DNA from: Streptomyces griseus subsp. griseus
Lineage (GTDB): Bacteria > Actinomycetota > Actinomycetes > Streptomycetales > Streptomycetaceae
NCBI RefSeq assembly: GCF_003610995.1
Contig: NZ_CP032543.1
Coordinates: 6,386,001-6,450,000 of the forward strand
DNA length: 64,000 nt
Reading direction: 5' to 3'
Shown: positions 7,986-15,909 of the stretch, in pieces
Numbering within the stretch: the first letter of the stretch is position 1
How the letters are laid out: the number at the start of each line of letters is the position of its first letter
Made by a program: the position numbers and the translations under genes
The notes under the pieces: model-generated
Seen by the model: only the letters and a program-made list of their open reading frames with translations
Told to the model about the DNA's origin: nothing
Databases searched by the model: none

Positions 7986-8948
7986 TCAGTTCTTGCGGGT
8001 GTTGATCTCTTCGGTGAGCTGGGGGACGACGGTGAAGAGGTCGCCGACGATGCCGTAGTCGACGAGGTCGAAGATCGGGGCTTCGGCGTCCTTGTTGATC
8101 GCGACGATGGTCTTGGAGGTCTGCATCCCGGCCCGGTGCTGGATCGCGCCGGAGATGCCCGAGGCGATGTAGAGCTGGGGGGAGACGGACTTGCCGGTCT
8201 GGCCGACCTGGGAGGTGTGCGGGTACCAGCCCGCGTCGACGGCGGCACGCGAGGCGCCCACCGCGGCACCCAGGGAATCGGCGAGGGCCTCGATCAGGGG
8301 GAAGTTCTCCGCCCCGTTGACCCCGCGGCCACCGGAGACCACGATCGCGGCCTCGGTCAGCTCCGGACGCCCCGTCGACTCACGCGCCGTGCGCGCGGTC
8401 ACCTTCGTCCCCGTCGCACCCTCGCTGAACGACACCGGCAGCGCCTCGACCGCACCGGCCGCCGGGGCCGGCTCCACCGGGGCGGAGTTCGGCTTGACCG
8501 TGATGACGGGAACACCCCTGGAGACACGGGACCGGGTGGTGTAGGAGGCGGCGAACGCGGCCTGCGTGGCGATGGGGCCCTGCTCACCGGCCTCCAGATC
8601 GGTGGCGTCGGTGATGAGGCCCGACCCGGTCCGCAACGCGAGACGGGCGGCGATCTCCTTGCCCTCGGCCGAGGACACCACCAGCACCGCCACCGGCGAC
8701 ACCGCCTCGAACGCCGCCTGCAACGCATCCACCTTCGGAACCACGAGATAGTCCGCGAACTCCGCGGCATCCGCGGTCAGCACCCTCACCGCACCGTGCT
8801 CACCCAGCACACCCGCGGTCCCCTGCGCCCCCGCACCCAGAGCCACCGCGACCGGCTCACCCAGACGCCGCGCCAGCGTCAGCAGCTCCAGGGTGGGCTT
8901 ACGGACCGCACCGTCCACGTGATCGACCAGAACAAGAACTTCAGCCAT
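7986..8948 (-). CDS. etfA: electron transfer flavoprotein alpha subunit
   Basis: The 320-aa protein has the alpha-subunit signature in its C-terminal FAD domain, with [15 protein letters not shown] from about residue 260 and then [15 protein letters not shown], the AMP/FAD-binding stretch. With EtfB it carries electrons from acyl-CoA dehydrogenases and related flavoenzymes to the respiratory chain. ATG at 8948 is 71 bp downstream of the etfB stop, so the two form an etfB-etfA operon. Control is likely from the TetR operators upstream of etfB. Confidence 0.96.
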   Translation of the reverse strand: MAEVLVLVDHVDGAVRKPTLELLTLARRLGEPVAVALGAGAQGTAGVLGEHGAVRVLTADAAEFADYLVVPKVDALQAAFEAVSPVAVLVVSSAEGKEIAARLALRTGSGLITDATDLEAGEQGPIATQAAFAASYTTRSRVSRGVPVITVKPNSAPVEPAPAAGAVEALPVSFSEGATGTKVTARTARESTGRPELTEAAIVVSGGRGVNGAENFPLIEALADSLGAAVGASRAAVDAGWYPHTSQVGQTGKSVSPQLYIASGISGAIQHRAGMQTSKTIVAINKDAEAPIFDLVDYGIVGDLFTVVPQLTEEINTRKN

Positions 8949-9019
8949 GACAACGCACTCCAGACAGGAAGAGGAAAGAGACGACAGAAAGGAGGGGGGG
9001 TGGGTGGCCTGCGGGCGGG

Positions 9020-9805
9020 CTAGATGAACTTCTGGCCCGCGAGGAACTCGGCGAGCTGCTTGCCGCCCTCACCCTCGTCCTTCACGATCGTGCCCGCCGT
9101 ACGCGCCGGACGCTCGGCCGCCGAGTCGACCGCCGTCCACGCACCCGCCAGCCCCACCTCGTCCGCCTCCAGCCCCAGATCATCCAGGTCCAGCGACTCC
9201 ACCGGCTTCTTCTTCGCCGCCATGATCCCCTTGAACGAGGGGTAACGCGCCTCACCGGACTGATCGGTCACCGACACCACCGCCGGCAACGACGCCTCCA
9301 GCCGCTCCGAGGCCGTGTCACCATCACGACGCCCGGTCACCACACCACCCTCGACCGCGACCTCCGACAACAACGTGACCTGCGGAACACCCAACCGCTC
9401 GGCCAGAAGAGCCGGCAGCACACCCATCACACCGTCGGTCGAGGCCATCCCGCAGACCACCAGGTCGTAACCGGCCCTCTCCACCGCCTTCGCCAGCACC
9501 AGCGACGTCCCCATCACATCCGTGCCGTGCAGACCATCGTCCTCGACATGAACAGCCCTGTCCGCACCCATCGACAACGCCTTGCGCAACGCGTCCTTGG
9601 CATCCTCAGGACCCACCGTCACCACGGTGACCTCCGCACCATCCGCCGCACCCGCGATCTGCAACGCCTGCTCGACCGCGTACTCGTCCAGCTCCGACAA
9701 CAGACCGTCGACATCCTCACGATCCAGCGTCAGGTCATCGGCGAAATGCCGGTCACCGGTCGCGTCGGGCACGTACTTCACACAGACAACGATCCTCAAG
9801 CTCAC
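9020..9805 (-). CDS. etfB: electron transfer flavoprotein beta subunit
   Basis: The 261-aa protein opens with [13 protein letters not shown] and has the beta-subunit signature around [13 protein letters not shown] and the [12 protein letters not shown] segment. It is the AMP-binding partner of EtfA. GTG at 9805 is preferred because AGGAG lies eight bases upstream; longer in-frame starts would run through the operator region. The gene is divergent from a tetR gene, and the 150-bp gap holds a pair of 13-bp palindromes that probably control both directions. Confidence 0.95.
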   Translation of the reverse strand: MSLRIVVCVKYVPDATGDRHFADDLTLDREDVDGLLSELDEYAVEQALQIAGAADGAEVTVVTVGPEDAKDALRKALSMGADRAVHVEDDGLHGTDVMGTSLVLAKAVERAGYDLVVCGMASTDGVMGVLPALLAERLGVPQVTLLSEVAVEGGVVTGRRDGDTASERLEASLPAVVSVTDQSGEARYPSFKGIMAAKKKPVESLDLDDLGLEADEVGLAGAWTAVDSAAERPARTAGTIVKDEGEGGKQLAEFLAGQKFI

Positions 9806-9889
9806 GCCGGCTCTCCTGCCTACCTGGGTGTGGTCCCCCGCCGATCGGGCCCGGTCCCACCTGGGTGTGGTTTCTAAGGGTGACCTTAT

Positions 9890-9924
9890 GGTACTCAGTA
9901 CCCTCTGTAAAGGTACCCAGTGCC
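9890..9924. promoter_or_regulatory. tandem operator pair between etfB and tetR
   Basis: Two 13-bp sites, GGTACTCAGTACC (9890-9902, a perfect palindrome around its central base) and GGTACCCAGTGCC (9912-9924), are spaced 22 bp centre to centre, about two helical turns. The tetR ATG is at 9957 and the etfB start at 9805, so bound repressor would cover both promoters. The same motif occurs twice more beyond tetR (10811-10846). Confidence 0.8.
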
Positions 9925-9956
9925 AAAAGCCCCCTTCCGGTGCTACGTTTCGCCGC

Positions 9957-10757
9957 ATGAGCGAGGCACGCGGACCCGAGAAGAAGGCACCCATGCGGGA
10001 GGTGCTCGCCCAGGCGGCTTTCGGGCTCTTCCTGGAACGGGGCTTCGAGCGGACGACGGTGGACGACATCGTGGCGCGGGCCGGCGTGGGACGCCGCTCC
10101 TTCTTCCGTTACTTCCCCTCCAAGGAGGACGTGGTCTTTCCGGACCATGAGCGGTGTCTCGCCGAGATGACGGAGTTCCTCGCCGCCGTGGACGACGGTG
10201 ATCCGGTGGGCGCGGTGTGCGACGCGGCGCGGATCGTGCTCCGGATGTACGCGGCCGACCCCGAGTTCTCCGTGCAGCGCTACCGGCTCACCCGGGAGGT
10301 GCCCGGACTGCGGACGTACGAACTCTCCGTGGTGCGCCGCTACGAACAGACGCTCGCCGGGCACCTCCGGGGCCGGTTCGGGGCGGGCGGCGACGGGGAG
10401 CTGCGGGCCGAGGTGATCGCCGCCTCCGTGGTGGCCGCGCACAACAACGGGCTGCGGCTGTGGCTGCGTTCGGGCGGTGCGGGCGATCCCGAGGCGGCCG
10501 TGGACCACGCCCTCGACCTGGTGCGGGACGTGTGGGAGCGGCCCGCCGGACCTCCATCCGGGCGGGAGGGGCAGACGGCGGGGCAGACGGAGGAACGGAC
10601 CGGGAAACAGGCGGCGGAACAGCTGGCGCGACAGGCGGCGGCCGACGGCATCACCTCCGGCTCCGGCGACAACGAGGTCATCGTCATGGTGGCGGCCAGA
10701 GGGACCCCCATGTGGCGCGTCGTGCAGCAGATCGAGGCGGCCGTCGGCGAGAGCTGA
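9957..10757 (+). CDS. TetR-family transcriptional regulator
   Basis: The 266-aa protein has an N-terminal TetR DNA-binding domain, with the helix-turn-helix at about 33-55 (TTVDDIVARAGVGRRSFFRYF). The ligand domain fits TetR regulators, but a hydrophilic, Gly/Gln/Glu-rich linker (about 200-230) and an extra C-terminal segment make it longer than the usual 190-220 aa. ATG at 9957 has no clear ribosome site and lies 33 bp past an operator, so the mRNA may have a very short leader. Flanking palindromes suggest it represses itself, etfBA and the DUF35 gene downstream. The ligand is unknown; an acyl-CoA is a reasonable guess from the target genes. Confidence 0.92.
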   Translation: MSEARGPEKKAPMREVLAQAAFGLFLERGFERTTVDDIVARAGVGRRSFFRYFPSKEDVVFPDHERCLAEMTEFLAAVDDGDPVGAVCDAARIVLRMYAADPEFSVQRYRLTREVPGLRTYELSVVRRYEQTLAGHLRGRFGAGGDGELRAEVIAASVVAAHNNGLRLWLRSGGAGDPEAAVDHALDLVRDVWERPAGPPSGREGQTAGQTEERTGKQAAEQLARQAAADGITSGSGDNEVIVMVAARGTPMWRVVQQIEAAVGES

Positions 10758-10810
10758 GCGGTACGGGCGGCGGGACAGGCAGCATCCTCGGCGCGAGCCC
10801 GGTAATAATC

Positions 10811-10846
10811 GGCACTCAGTGCCTTTACTATCCGGCACTCAGTGCC
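10811..10846 (+). promoter_or_regulatory. second tandem operator pair, upstream of the DUF35 gene
   Basis: Two identical palindromes GGCACTCAGTGCC at 10811-10823 and 10834-10846, spaced 23 bp centre to centre, are close variants of the two sites before tetR (consensus GGYACYCAGTRCC). They lie 65-100 bp before the DUF35 gene, so the same TetR protein probably controls it. Confidence 0.8.
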
Positions 10847-10910
10847 ATATGGTGCGGACGCGCCGTCAGCCAGGTGCGGCGCGTCCGAGTCGAGCGCAGG
10901 GGGTCGAGCC

Positions 10911-11291
10911 GTGTCTCAGGCAGGAATGGGCACCGTCCGGAAGGCGCACGAGGAGTGCGGCCTCTCCTACCATCGCTGCCGTTGGTGCGGCACCGCCTCG
11001 TTCCGGCGGCTGCTGTGCCCGGTGTGCGCGTCCAGCGAACTGGTGCCGGAACGTACCACCGGCCACGGGGTGGTCGTACGGACCGCCGTGGTCCACCGCT
11101 ACACCGAGGCGGCGCGCAACGAATCCCTGGTCCGCTTCCCCGAGGGCTTCGTCTTCCGCTGCCAGGTCGTCGGCGCCGCACCGCAGATGGTGACGGTCGG
11201 CGCCCGCGTGAAGCCCCTCGCGGGGGAGGAGCCGGACTCGGGCGCCGTGGTCCTGGAGCTCTGCGAGCCGCCGGCGCAACGGGACTGGTGA
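10911..11291 (+). CDS. DUF35 OB-fold protein with N-terminal zinc ribbon
   Basis: The 126-aa protein has a rubredoxin-like zinc ribbon (C23-x2-C26 and C36-x2-C39) followed by an OB-fold (about 45-120). Proteins of this kind are obligate partners of thiolases, HMG-CoA-synthase-like or KAS III-like enzymes and help handle acyl-CoA substrates. No thiolase is next to it, but a KAS III-rich operon begins a few kb away, so it may serve that pathway. GTG at 10911 follows AGGGGG at good spacing; a longer ATG frame from 10842 would overlap the operator. The shared operators place it in the same regulon as etfBA and tetR. Confidence 0.85.
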   Translation: MSQAGMGTVRKAHEECGLSYHRCRWCGTASFRRLLCPVCASSELVPERTTGHGVVVRTAVVHRYTEAARNESLVRFPEGFVFRCQVVGAAPQMVTVGARVKPLAGEEPDSGAVVLELCEPPAQRDW

Positions 11292-11358
11292 CGCCCGCGG
11301 AGGCCGGCCGCACGACGGAACCACAGGCCGGGGCGCGGGCGTCACGCGTGCGTTCCGG

Positions 11359-12054
11359 TCAGCCGATCCGCTTGAGCAGCTCCTCGGCCAGCGGGGTGGA
11401 GGACGCCGGGTTCTGACCGGTCACCAGGTTCCGGTCGGTGATCACGAACGGCGCCCAGGGCTCGCCCTCCTGGAAATCGGCGCCGAGCGCCACCAGCCGG
11501 TCCTGGAGCAGCCACTTGGCCTTCTCCGCCAGGCCGGCCTGGGTCTCCTCGGCGTTGGTGAAGCCGGTCAGCCGGTACCCGGCGAACGCGTTGGTGCCGT
11601 CGGCGCCCGTGGCGGCCAGCAGCGCCGCCGGGGCGTGACAGACGACGCCGAGCGGCTTGCCCGAGGCCAGGGTCTCGGTGAGCAGTCGCCCGGAGACCGG
11701 GTCCACCGCGAGGTCCTCCATCGGGCCGTGGCCGCCCGGGTAGAAGACGGCGTCGTACGCCTCCAGGTCCACGTCCTCCAGTACGACGGGGCGCCGCAGC
11801 TCCTCGAACGCCTCCAGCCCCGCCGCCACCTTGTCGGCGCCCTCCTGGCCACCGTTGACGTCGGGGGCCAGGCTGCCGCGGTCCACGGTCGGGACGACGC
11901 CGCCCGGGGTGGCGACGACCACCTCGTGACCGGCGGCGGTGAACACCTGGTACGGGGCCACGGCCTCCTCGGCCCAGAAGCCCGTCGGGTGGGCCGTGCC
12001 GTCCGCGAGGGTCCAGTGGTCCGCGCCGGTCACCACGAAAAGGATCTTTGCCAT
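11359..12054 (-). CDS. DJ-1/PfpI superfamily protein (Hsp31-like)
   Basis: The 231-aa protein has the class I glutamine-amidotransferase-like fold with the nucleophile elbow GVVCHAPAA (C139-H140) and an acidic partner near residues 29-30 (WAEEAVAPY). The length and the internal segment between 50 and 100 fit the Hsp31/glyoxalase III-like branch rather than short DJ-1. Members act as glyoxalase III, deglycase-type or protein-repair enzymes in the cytosol. The ATG at 12054 (MAKILF) is chosen over one five codons upstream because GGAG sits nine bases before it. It stands alone, convergent with the DUF35 gene. Confidence 0.85.
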   Translation of the reverse strand: MAKILFVVTGADHWTLADGTAHPTGFWAEEAVAPYQVFTAAGHEVVVATPGGVVPTVDRGSLAPDVNGGQEGADKVAAGLEAFEELRRPVVLEDVDLEAYDAVFYPGGHGPMEDLAVDPVSGRLLTETLASGKPLGVVCHAPAALLAATGADGTNAFAGYRLTGFTNAEETQAGLAEKAKWLLQDRLVALGADFQEGEPWAPFVITDRNLVTGQNPASSTPLAEELLKRIG

Positions 12055-12237
12055 GTCGTACATCTCCATTGGTCGGGGTGGCTGAACAGGCCGACGGTAG
12101 GCCCGGTCCGGCCAGGAGCCGCGCCCCGCCGACGCGTGCCGGAAAGTGGCTTCCGACGGGTCGGCGGCGATCGGCCGTCCGGCGGATCGCCTGCCCCCGG
12201 CAGCCCGTCCGAACCATCCGGACCGCTCCGGTGCGGA

Positions 12238-13293
12238 TCAGCCCCGGCGCCGTGCCCCGGCCGCGCGGGCCATCAGCGCCTCCGCGTTGCCCGAGAGCCA
12301 GGCGGTGGTCACTTCGGCGGGCAGCGGGAGCGCGGTCAGCTCATCCGCCAGCGAGCCGGTCGGGGCCGGGTTGACCCAGGTCGAGGTGCCGAACAGGACC
12401 CGGTCGCGGGCCATCCCCCGGGCGTGGTGGAGCAGCGGCTCCCAGCCCGATCCGGGCCTGTCCATGTGCCGGGGCCGGTGCGAGGAGAACTCCAGGAAGA
12501 CCCCCGGATGCCGGGCCGCGGTGAGCAGGGTCTCCTGCACATCGGGCCAGCCCGCGTGCCCGGCGACGAGGAGCAGCTCCCGGTGGCGGCCCGCCAGCGT
12601 CTCGACCGTACGCCAGCTGCCCAGGCCGCTCGGGTGGCTGCGGGCGAAGTGGTGGCCGGTGTGCAGCCAGACCGGCAGCCGGGCCCCGGCCGCAGCGTCC
12701 CAGACCGGGGAGAACCGTGGATCGGCCGGGTCGGTGCCGTCCAGGAAGGGGATCACGCACAGCCCGGCCGCACCCGCCGCAGCCGAACGTTCCAGCTCGC
12801 CCAGAGCGGTGGCGGGGTCGCGCAGCGAGAGCCCGGCCCAGACGTGGACCCGGTCGCGTACGTCCCGGGTCGTCTCCAGGAGCCAGTCGTTGACGGTACG
12901 GCCGTCCGGCAGACGCTCCTGCGAGCCCATCGCGAACTCGCCCGTGACGCCCTGCCGTCGCCGGTCGGCGAGGTGGGCGGCCAGGTCGAAGGGCGGCCGG
13001 CCGGGCGGCAGCAGCACATCGACCGCGTCCTGCCAGCGGACGGCCAGCGCGTCGCGGTAGGCGGTGTGCGCGGCACCGAAGTACCGGCAGAAGGAGGCGG
13101 AGAAGACGTCCAGGTACTCGGGGGCGTTCTCGCCCAGCCGGTGCAGATAGACCCGCCACCCCGCGTCGTCGTACACCAGCGAGCAGGCGTCCACGATCCG
13201 CGGACGGGCCCGGGCCCCCGGGACCGCGTCCGCCACGGCGGTGCTGGCCGCCGCTGTTCCGTCGCTGAGGGCAGGGCCGGACGACACGTTCAC
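12238..13293 (-). CDS. amidohydrolase-2 family (TIM-barrel) protein
   Basis: The 351-aa protein has the layout of the amidohydrolase-2 / ACMSD-type metal-dependent hydrolases and decarboxylases: an N-terminal strand IVDACSL where DxHxH would be, a middle PVWLHTGHH, then LLLVAGHAGWPDVQ and a C-terminal VLFGTSTWVNP. The first HxH pair is not obvious, so activity is uncertain. GTG at 13293 has GGAG at the right distance; a TTG 24 bases upstream is also possible. It is the last gene of a three-gene unit with the GbsR-like regulator and an alpha/beta hydrolase. Confidence 0.7.
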   Translation of the reverse strand: MNVSSGPALSDGTAAASTAVADAVPGARARPRIVDACSLVYDDAGWRVYLHRLGENAPEYLDVFSASFCRYFGAAHTAYRDALAVRWQDAVDVLLPPGRPPFDLAAHLADRRRQGVTGEFAMGSQERLPDGRTVNDWLLETTRDVRDRVHVWAGLSLRDPATALGELERSAAAGAAGLCVIPFLDGTDPADPRFSPVWDAAAGARLPVWLHTGHHFARSHPSGLGSWRTVETLAGRHRELLLVAGHAGWPDVQETLLTAARHPGVFLEFSSHRPRHMDRPGSGWEPLLHHARGMARDRVLFGTSTWVNPAPTGSLADELTALPLPAEVTTAWLSGNAEALMARAAGARRRG

Positions 13294-13368
13294 GGTCACT
13301 CCATCGAGGGTCTTCAAGAGCCGTCAAGGGGGAAAATCGGCCGAGGATGCAGGGGCGCGGAGGCCGTT

Positions 13369-13878
13369 TCAGGAAGCCGCGCGCCGGGCCTCCCAGTCGG
13401 CCACCAGCGCCTCGGTCTGGTGGACGTATCCGCTGAACAGGTCGGCGAGCGAGGCCAGCCGGCCCCGGGCCTCGCCGCGCGCGACCGGGATGCCCGAGCT
13501 CAGCGTCTCGGTGAACTTGCGCATATGGGCGTTGTTCACCAGCAGCAGGTGCTGGAGGTCGCCCACCGCCTCGTAGTCGATCCGCCGGCTGCCGGGCCTG
13601 GTGGAGCGCCGTACCAGCGTCCAGGACTCCAACTGGCGTGCTGCCACGCTGAGTCCGCTCTTGGCCTGGCCGAGCTCACGGGTCATGGTGTCGAGGTCCA
13701 CCGGCTTGTTGCGCAGCAGGAGGTAGCCGAAGAGGCGTCCGGTGGCCTGGGGGAGGCCCCACCGTTCCATCAGCGAACCCATCTCGCTGATGAAGGCGGC
13801 CTCCGCGTCGCTGAACCCGTCGGGGCCGGGGGCCGGGGCAGGTCCTGCGTCGGGGGTGATGTCGTCGTGGTCAGTCAT
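13369..13878 (-). CDS. GbsR/MarR-type winged-helix regulator
   Basis: The 169-aa protein has a GbsR/MarR winged helix (about 35-105), including FGYLLLRNKPVDLDTMTRE and the recognition part QAKSGLSVAARQLESWTLVRR, followed by a helical C-terminus likely to dimerise. It follows the alpha/beta hydrolase gene by 15 bp and precedes the amidohydrolase gene, so it probably regulates this small operon, perhaps from the ATTCTG repeats upstream of it. No effector is visible. Confidence 0.85.
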   Translation of the reverse strand: MTDHDDITPDAGPAPAPGPDGFSDAEAAFISEMGSLMERWGLPQATGRLFGYLLLRNKPVDLDTMTRELGQAKSGLSVAARQLESWTLVRRSTRPGSRRIDYEAVGDLQHLLLVNNAHMRKFTETLSSGIPVARGEARGRLASLADLFSGYVHQTEALVADWEARRAAS

Positions 13879-13893
13879 GGTCTCGCTGGGTTC

Positions 13894-14730
13894 TCAGGCC
13901 TTCAGGAAGGCGACGGTCAGCCGGTTGACCTCGTCGGGACGGTCCAGATTGGCGACGTGTCCGGCGCCGGGGATGACATGGAACTCGCTGTTCGGATCGC
14001 GTTCGCTCCACCGTTCCATCGCCGAGCGGATGTTACCCGTGCTGTCGTGTTCACCGCAGATCAGGAGCTCGGGCTTCTCGACACGGTAGTCCGGGGCGGG
14101 GTCGACCGCGCGGGTCATTCCGTCCCAGGTGGTGAGGAAGGCGCGCCGCCCGTTCGTCGCGAAGGCCTCGCGCAGATACTCCTGGGCCCCGGGGTCCTCG
14201 GCCGACGCCCGGGCCATCCACCGGGTCAGCCGCCGGTAGGGCATCAGCCGCATGAGGGTGCGGGACAGGGCCAGGCGGCGCCGCTCTCCGCGCGTGATGG
14301 GCAGGGTGCTGGACGTGGAGCCGATCACCACCAGCGCGGCGACCTCCTCGGGCCGCCGGCGCAGGTACTCCTGCGCGATGTTGCCGCCCATCGACTGCCC
14401 CAGCAGGACCACGGGCCTGCGTACCCCGGCCGCGTCCAGCAGCGCCGCGAGGTCCTGCGCCGCGTACTCCGTACGGAATCTGCCGGTGCCGGAGGCGGAC
14501 GCACCGTGGTAGCGGACGTCCCAGCGCAGGGTGCGGTAGCCCGCGCGGACCAGCGCCGGGATCTGCGGGTCGAACATGCGGTGGTCGGCCCCGGCGCCAT
14601 GGGTGAGGGCGACCGCCGGACGGTCGGCCGCGCCGGCGGTCCAGTAGTGCAGCCGGGCGCCGTGGGTGTCGAGGCTGTGGGCCGTCTCCTCGACCCGGGT
14701 TCCGGCCACCAGCTTGTCGGGGCCCGTCAC
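13894..14730 (-). CDS. alpha/beta hydrolase
   Basis: The 278-aa protein shows the oxyanion HGAG (44-47), nucleophile elbow GQSMGG (S113), a late acidic residue in CGEHDST, and catalytic His in GAGHVANLD near the end: a complete triad. The family spans esterases, lactonases and C-C hydrolases; the substrate cannot be called. GTG at 14730 has GAGAGG upstream. It is first of three co-directional genes (hydrolase, GbsR-like regulator, amidohydrolase). Confidence 0.88.
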   Translation of the reverse strand: MTGPDKLVAGTRVEETAHSLDTHGARLHYWTAGAADRPAVALTHGAGADHRMFDPQIPALVRAGYRTLRWDVRYHGASASGTGRFRTEYAAQDLAALLDAAGVRRPVVLLGQSMGGNIAQEYLRRRPEEVAALVVIGSTSSTLPITRGERRRLALSRTLMRLMPYRRLTRWMARASAEDPGAQEYLREAFATNGRRAFLTTWDGMTRAVDPAPDYRVEKPELLICGEHDSTGNIRSAMERWSERDPNSEFHVIPGAGHVANLDRPDEVNRLTVAFLKA

Positions 14731-14821
14731 CGGGGGGACCTCTCGGTCCGGCCTCCGGTGGACAGGGCGGGGGAGAAGGGCGGCGGGGCCGCCGGACGTG
14801 GATGCCGCAGCGCTTCGTTCA

Positions 14822-14860
14822 TCAGAATCAGAATACTCTCTCCGTCGCGGTCGCAAAGGG
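14822..14860 (-). promoter_or_regulatory. putative promoter/operator of the hydrolase-GbsR-amidohydrolase unit
   Basis: On the minus strand TTGCGA and TATTCT are spaced about 15 bp, and the -10 region runs into a direct repeat ATTCTGATTCTG. The 200-bp gap it sits in separates the large ketosynthase operon from this unit, so a promoter is expected here. The repeat is a candidate site for the GbsR-like protein. Confidence 0.35.
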
Positions 14861-14931
14861 AGGCGCGCGCCCGGCGGGGCGGCGGCGCCCCGCCCCGCCT
14901 GTCTCCCTACCGCCCCGCCCGCCCCGGCCGG

Positions 14932-15909
14932 TCAGCCGCCCGTGAAGCGCGGCGGCCGCTTCTCCGCGAACGCGGCCATCCCCTCGCGGGCATCGGCCAC
15001 CGTGGCGTGCGTCTTCAGGTGGTACGCGTCCTGGAGGCGCAGCCCGTACTCGGCCGGCTGTCCCCAGCTCCGCTCCCGCAACTCCTTGAACAGCCCCACC
15101 GAAGCGGTCGGCAGCGCGGCGAACCGGCCCGCCAGCTCGGCCAGTTCGCGATCGAACTCCTCCGGTTCGCAGAGTCGGTCGAAGAGCCCCAGGTGTACGG
15201 CCTCGGCCCCCGAGACCATCCGCCCGGTGAGGTAGATCTCCGTCGCCCGCGCCGGGCCGGTCAGCCGGGACATCAGGACCACGTTCCCCACATGTCCGAC
15301 CCCGGCGAGACAGCTGCCGATCGAGGCACGGGTGTCGGCCAGCCGGAAGTCGGCGGCGCAGGCGATCTCCGCCCCCGCGCCCGCCGCCGCCCCGGTCAGC
15401 CCCACGATCACCGGTTTCGGCAGGTGCAGGACCGCCTCGCAGACCCGTAGATAGTGCGCGTCCGAGGTGATCGGGTCGAAGGGGGTGTCCACCCGGTCGC
15501 CCAGCCGCCACCGCCGTACGCTCTCCACGTCGTCGCCCGCGCAGAACGCGCCGCCGCTCCCGGTGATCACGACGGTACGCACCCGGGGGTCGTCGCCCGC
15601 GCACATCAGGCCGAGCAGGAGATGGCGGGAGAGCGTCAGGTCGAGGCTGTTGCGGCGGTGCGGCCGGTCCAGCGTCAGTGTGGCGACTCCGCCCGCCAGC
15701 GAGGCACGTAGCGGTACGTCCTCCTTGCCGTCCACCCGGTCCGCGAAGTCCGCGAACGACTCGGTCGCCGCCCCCGCCCACTCGGCCCCGGGCCCCTGGC
15801 TCATCGCGGAGCTCTCCGAGCCCGCCCGAAAGGCTTCCTGGCCGGTCGGAGCGGCTCCCTGGCTTGTCGGGACGGCCTCTCGGTCCGCCCGAAACGCTTC
15901 CTGGCTCAT
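14932..15909 (-). CDS. crotonase-family protein, last gene of the ketosynthase operon
   Basis: The 325-aa enoyl-CoA hydratase/isomerase superfamily protein keeps the first oxyanion segment (GAFCAGDD) and one of the two hydratase glutamates (GAGAEIAC, matching rat E144), but the position of the second (E164, normally in a PE motif) is not Glu here (SIGSCLAGVG). A simple hydratase role is therefore doubtful; isomerase, decarboxylase or thioesterase chemistry is possible. The first 40 residues are a low-complexity extension with a repeated QEAFRA unit. ATG at 15909 overlaps the ligase stop (ATGA) and has GGGAG upstream; an internal ATG just after the repeat is an alternative start. Confidence 0.85.
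   Translation of the reverse strand: MSQEAFRADREAVPTSQGAAPTGQEAFRAGSESSAMSQGPGAEWAGAATESFADFADRVDGKEDVPLRASLAGGVATLTLDRPHRRNSLDLTLSRHLLLGLMCAGDDPRVRTVVITGSGGAFCAGDDVESVRRWRLGDRVDTPFDPITSDAHYLRVCEAVLHLPKPVIVGLTGAAAGAGAEIACAADFRLADTRASIGSCLAGVGHVGNVVLMSRLTGPARATEIYLTGRMVSGAEAVHLGLFDRLCEPEEFDRELAELAGRFAALPTASVGLFKELRERSWGQPAEYGLRLQDAYHLKTHATVADAREGMAAFAEKRPPRFTGG

Noticed and set aside
11635..15450. A plus-strand frame of 1271 codons
   Set aside because: It crosses four well-supported minus-strand genes (DJ-1, amidohydrolase, GbsR-like, alpha/beta hydrolase) and the crotonase; His/Arg/Gly-rich with no domain.
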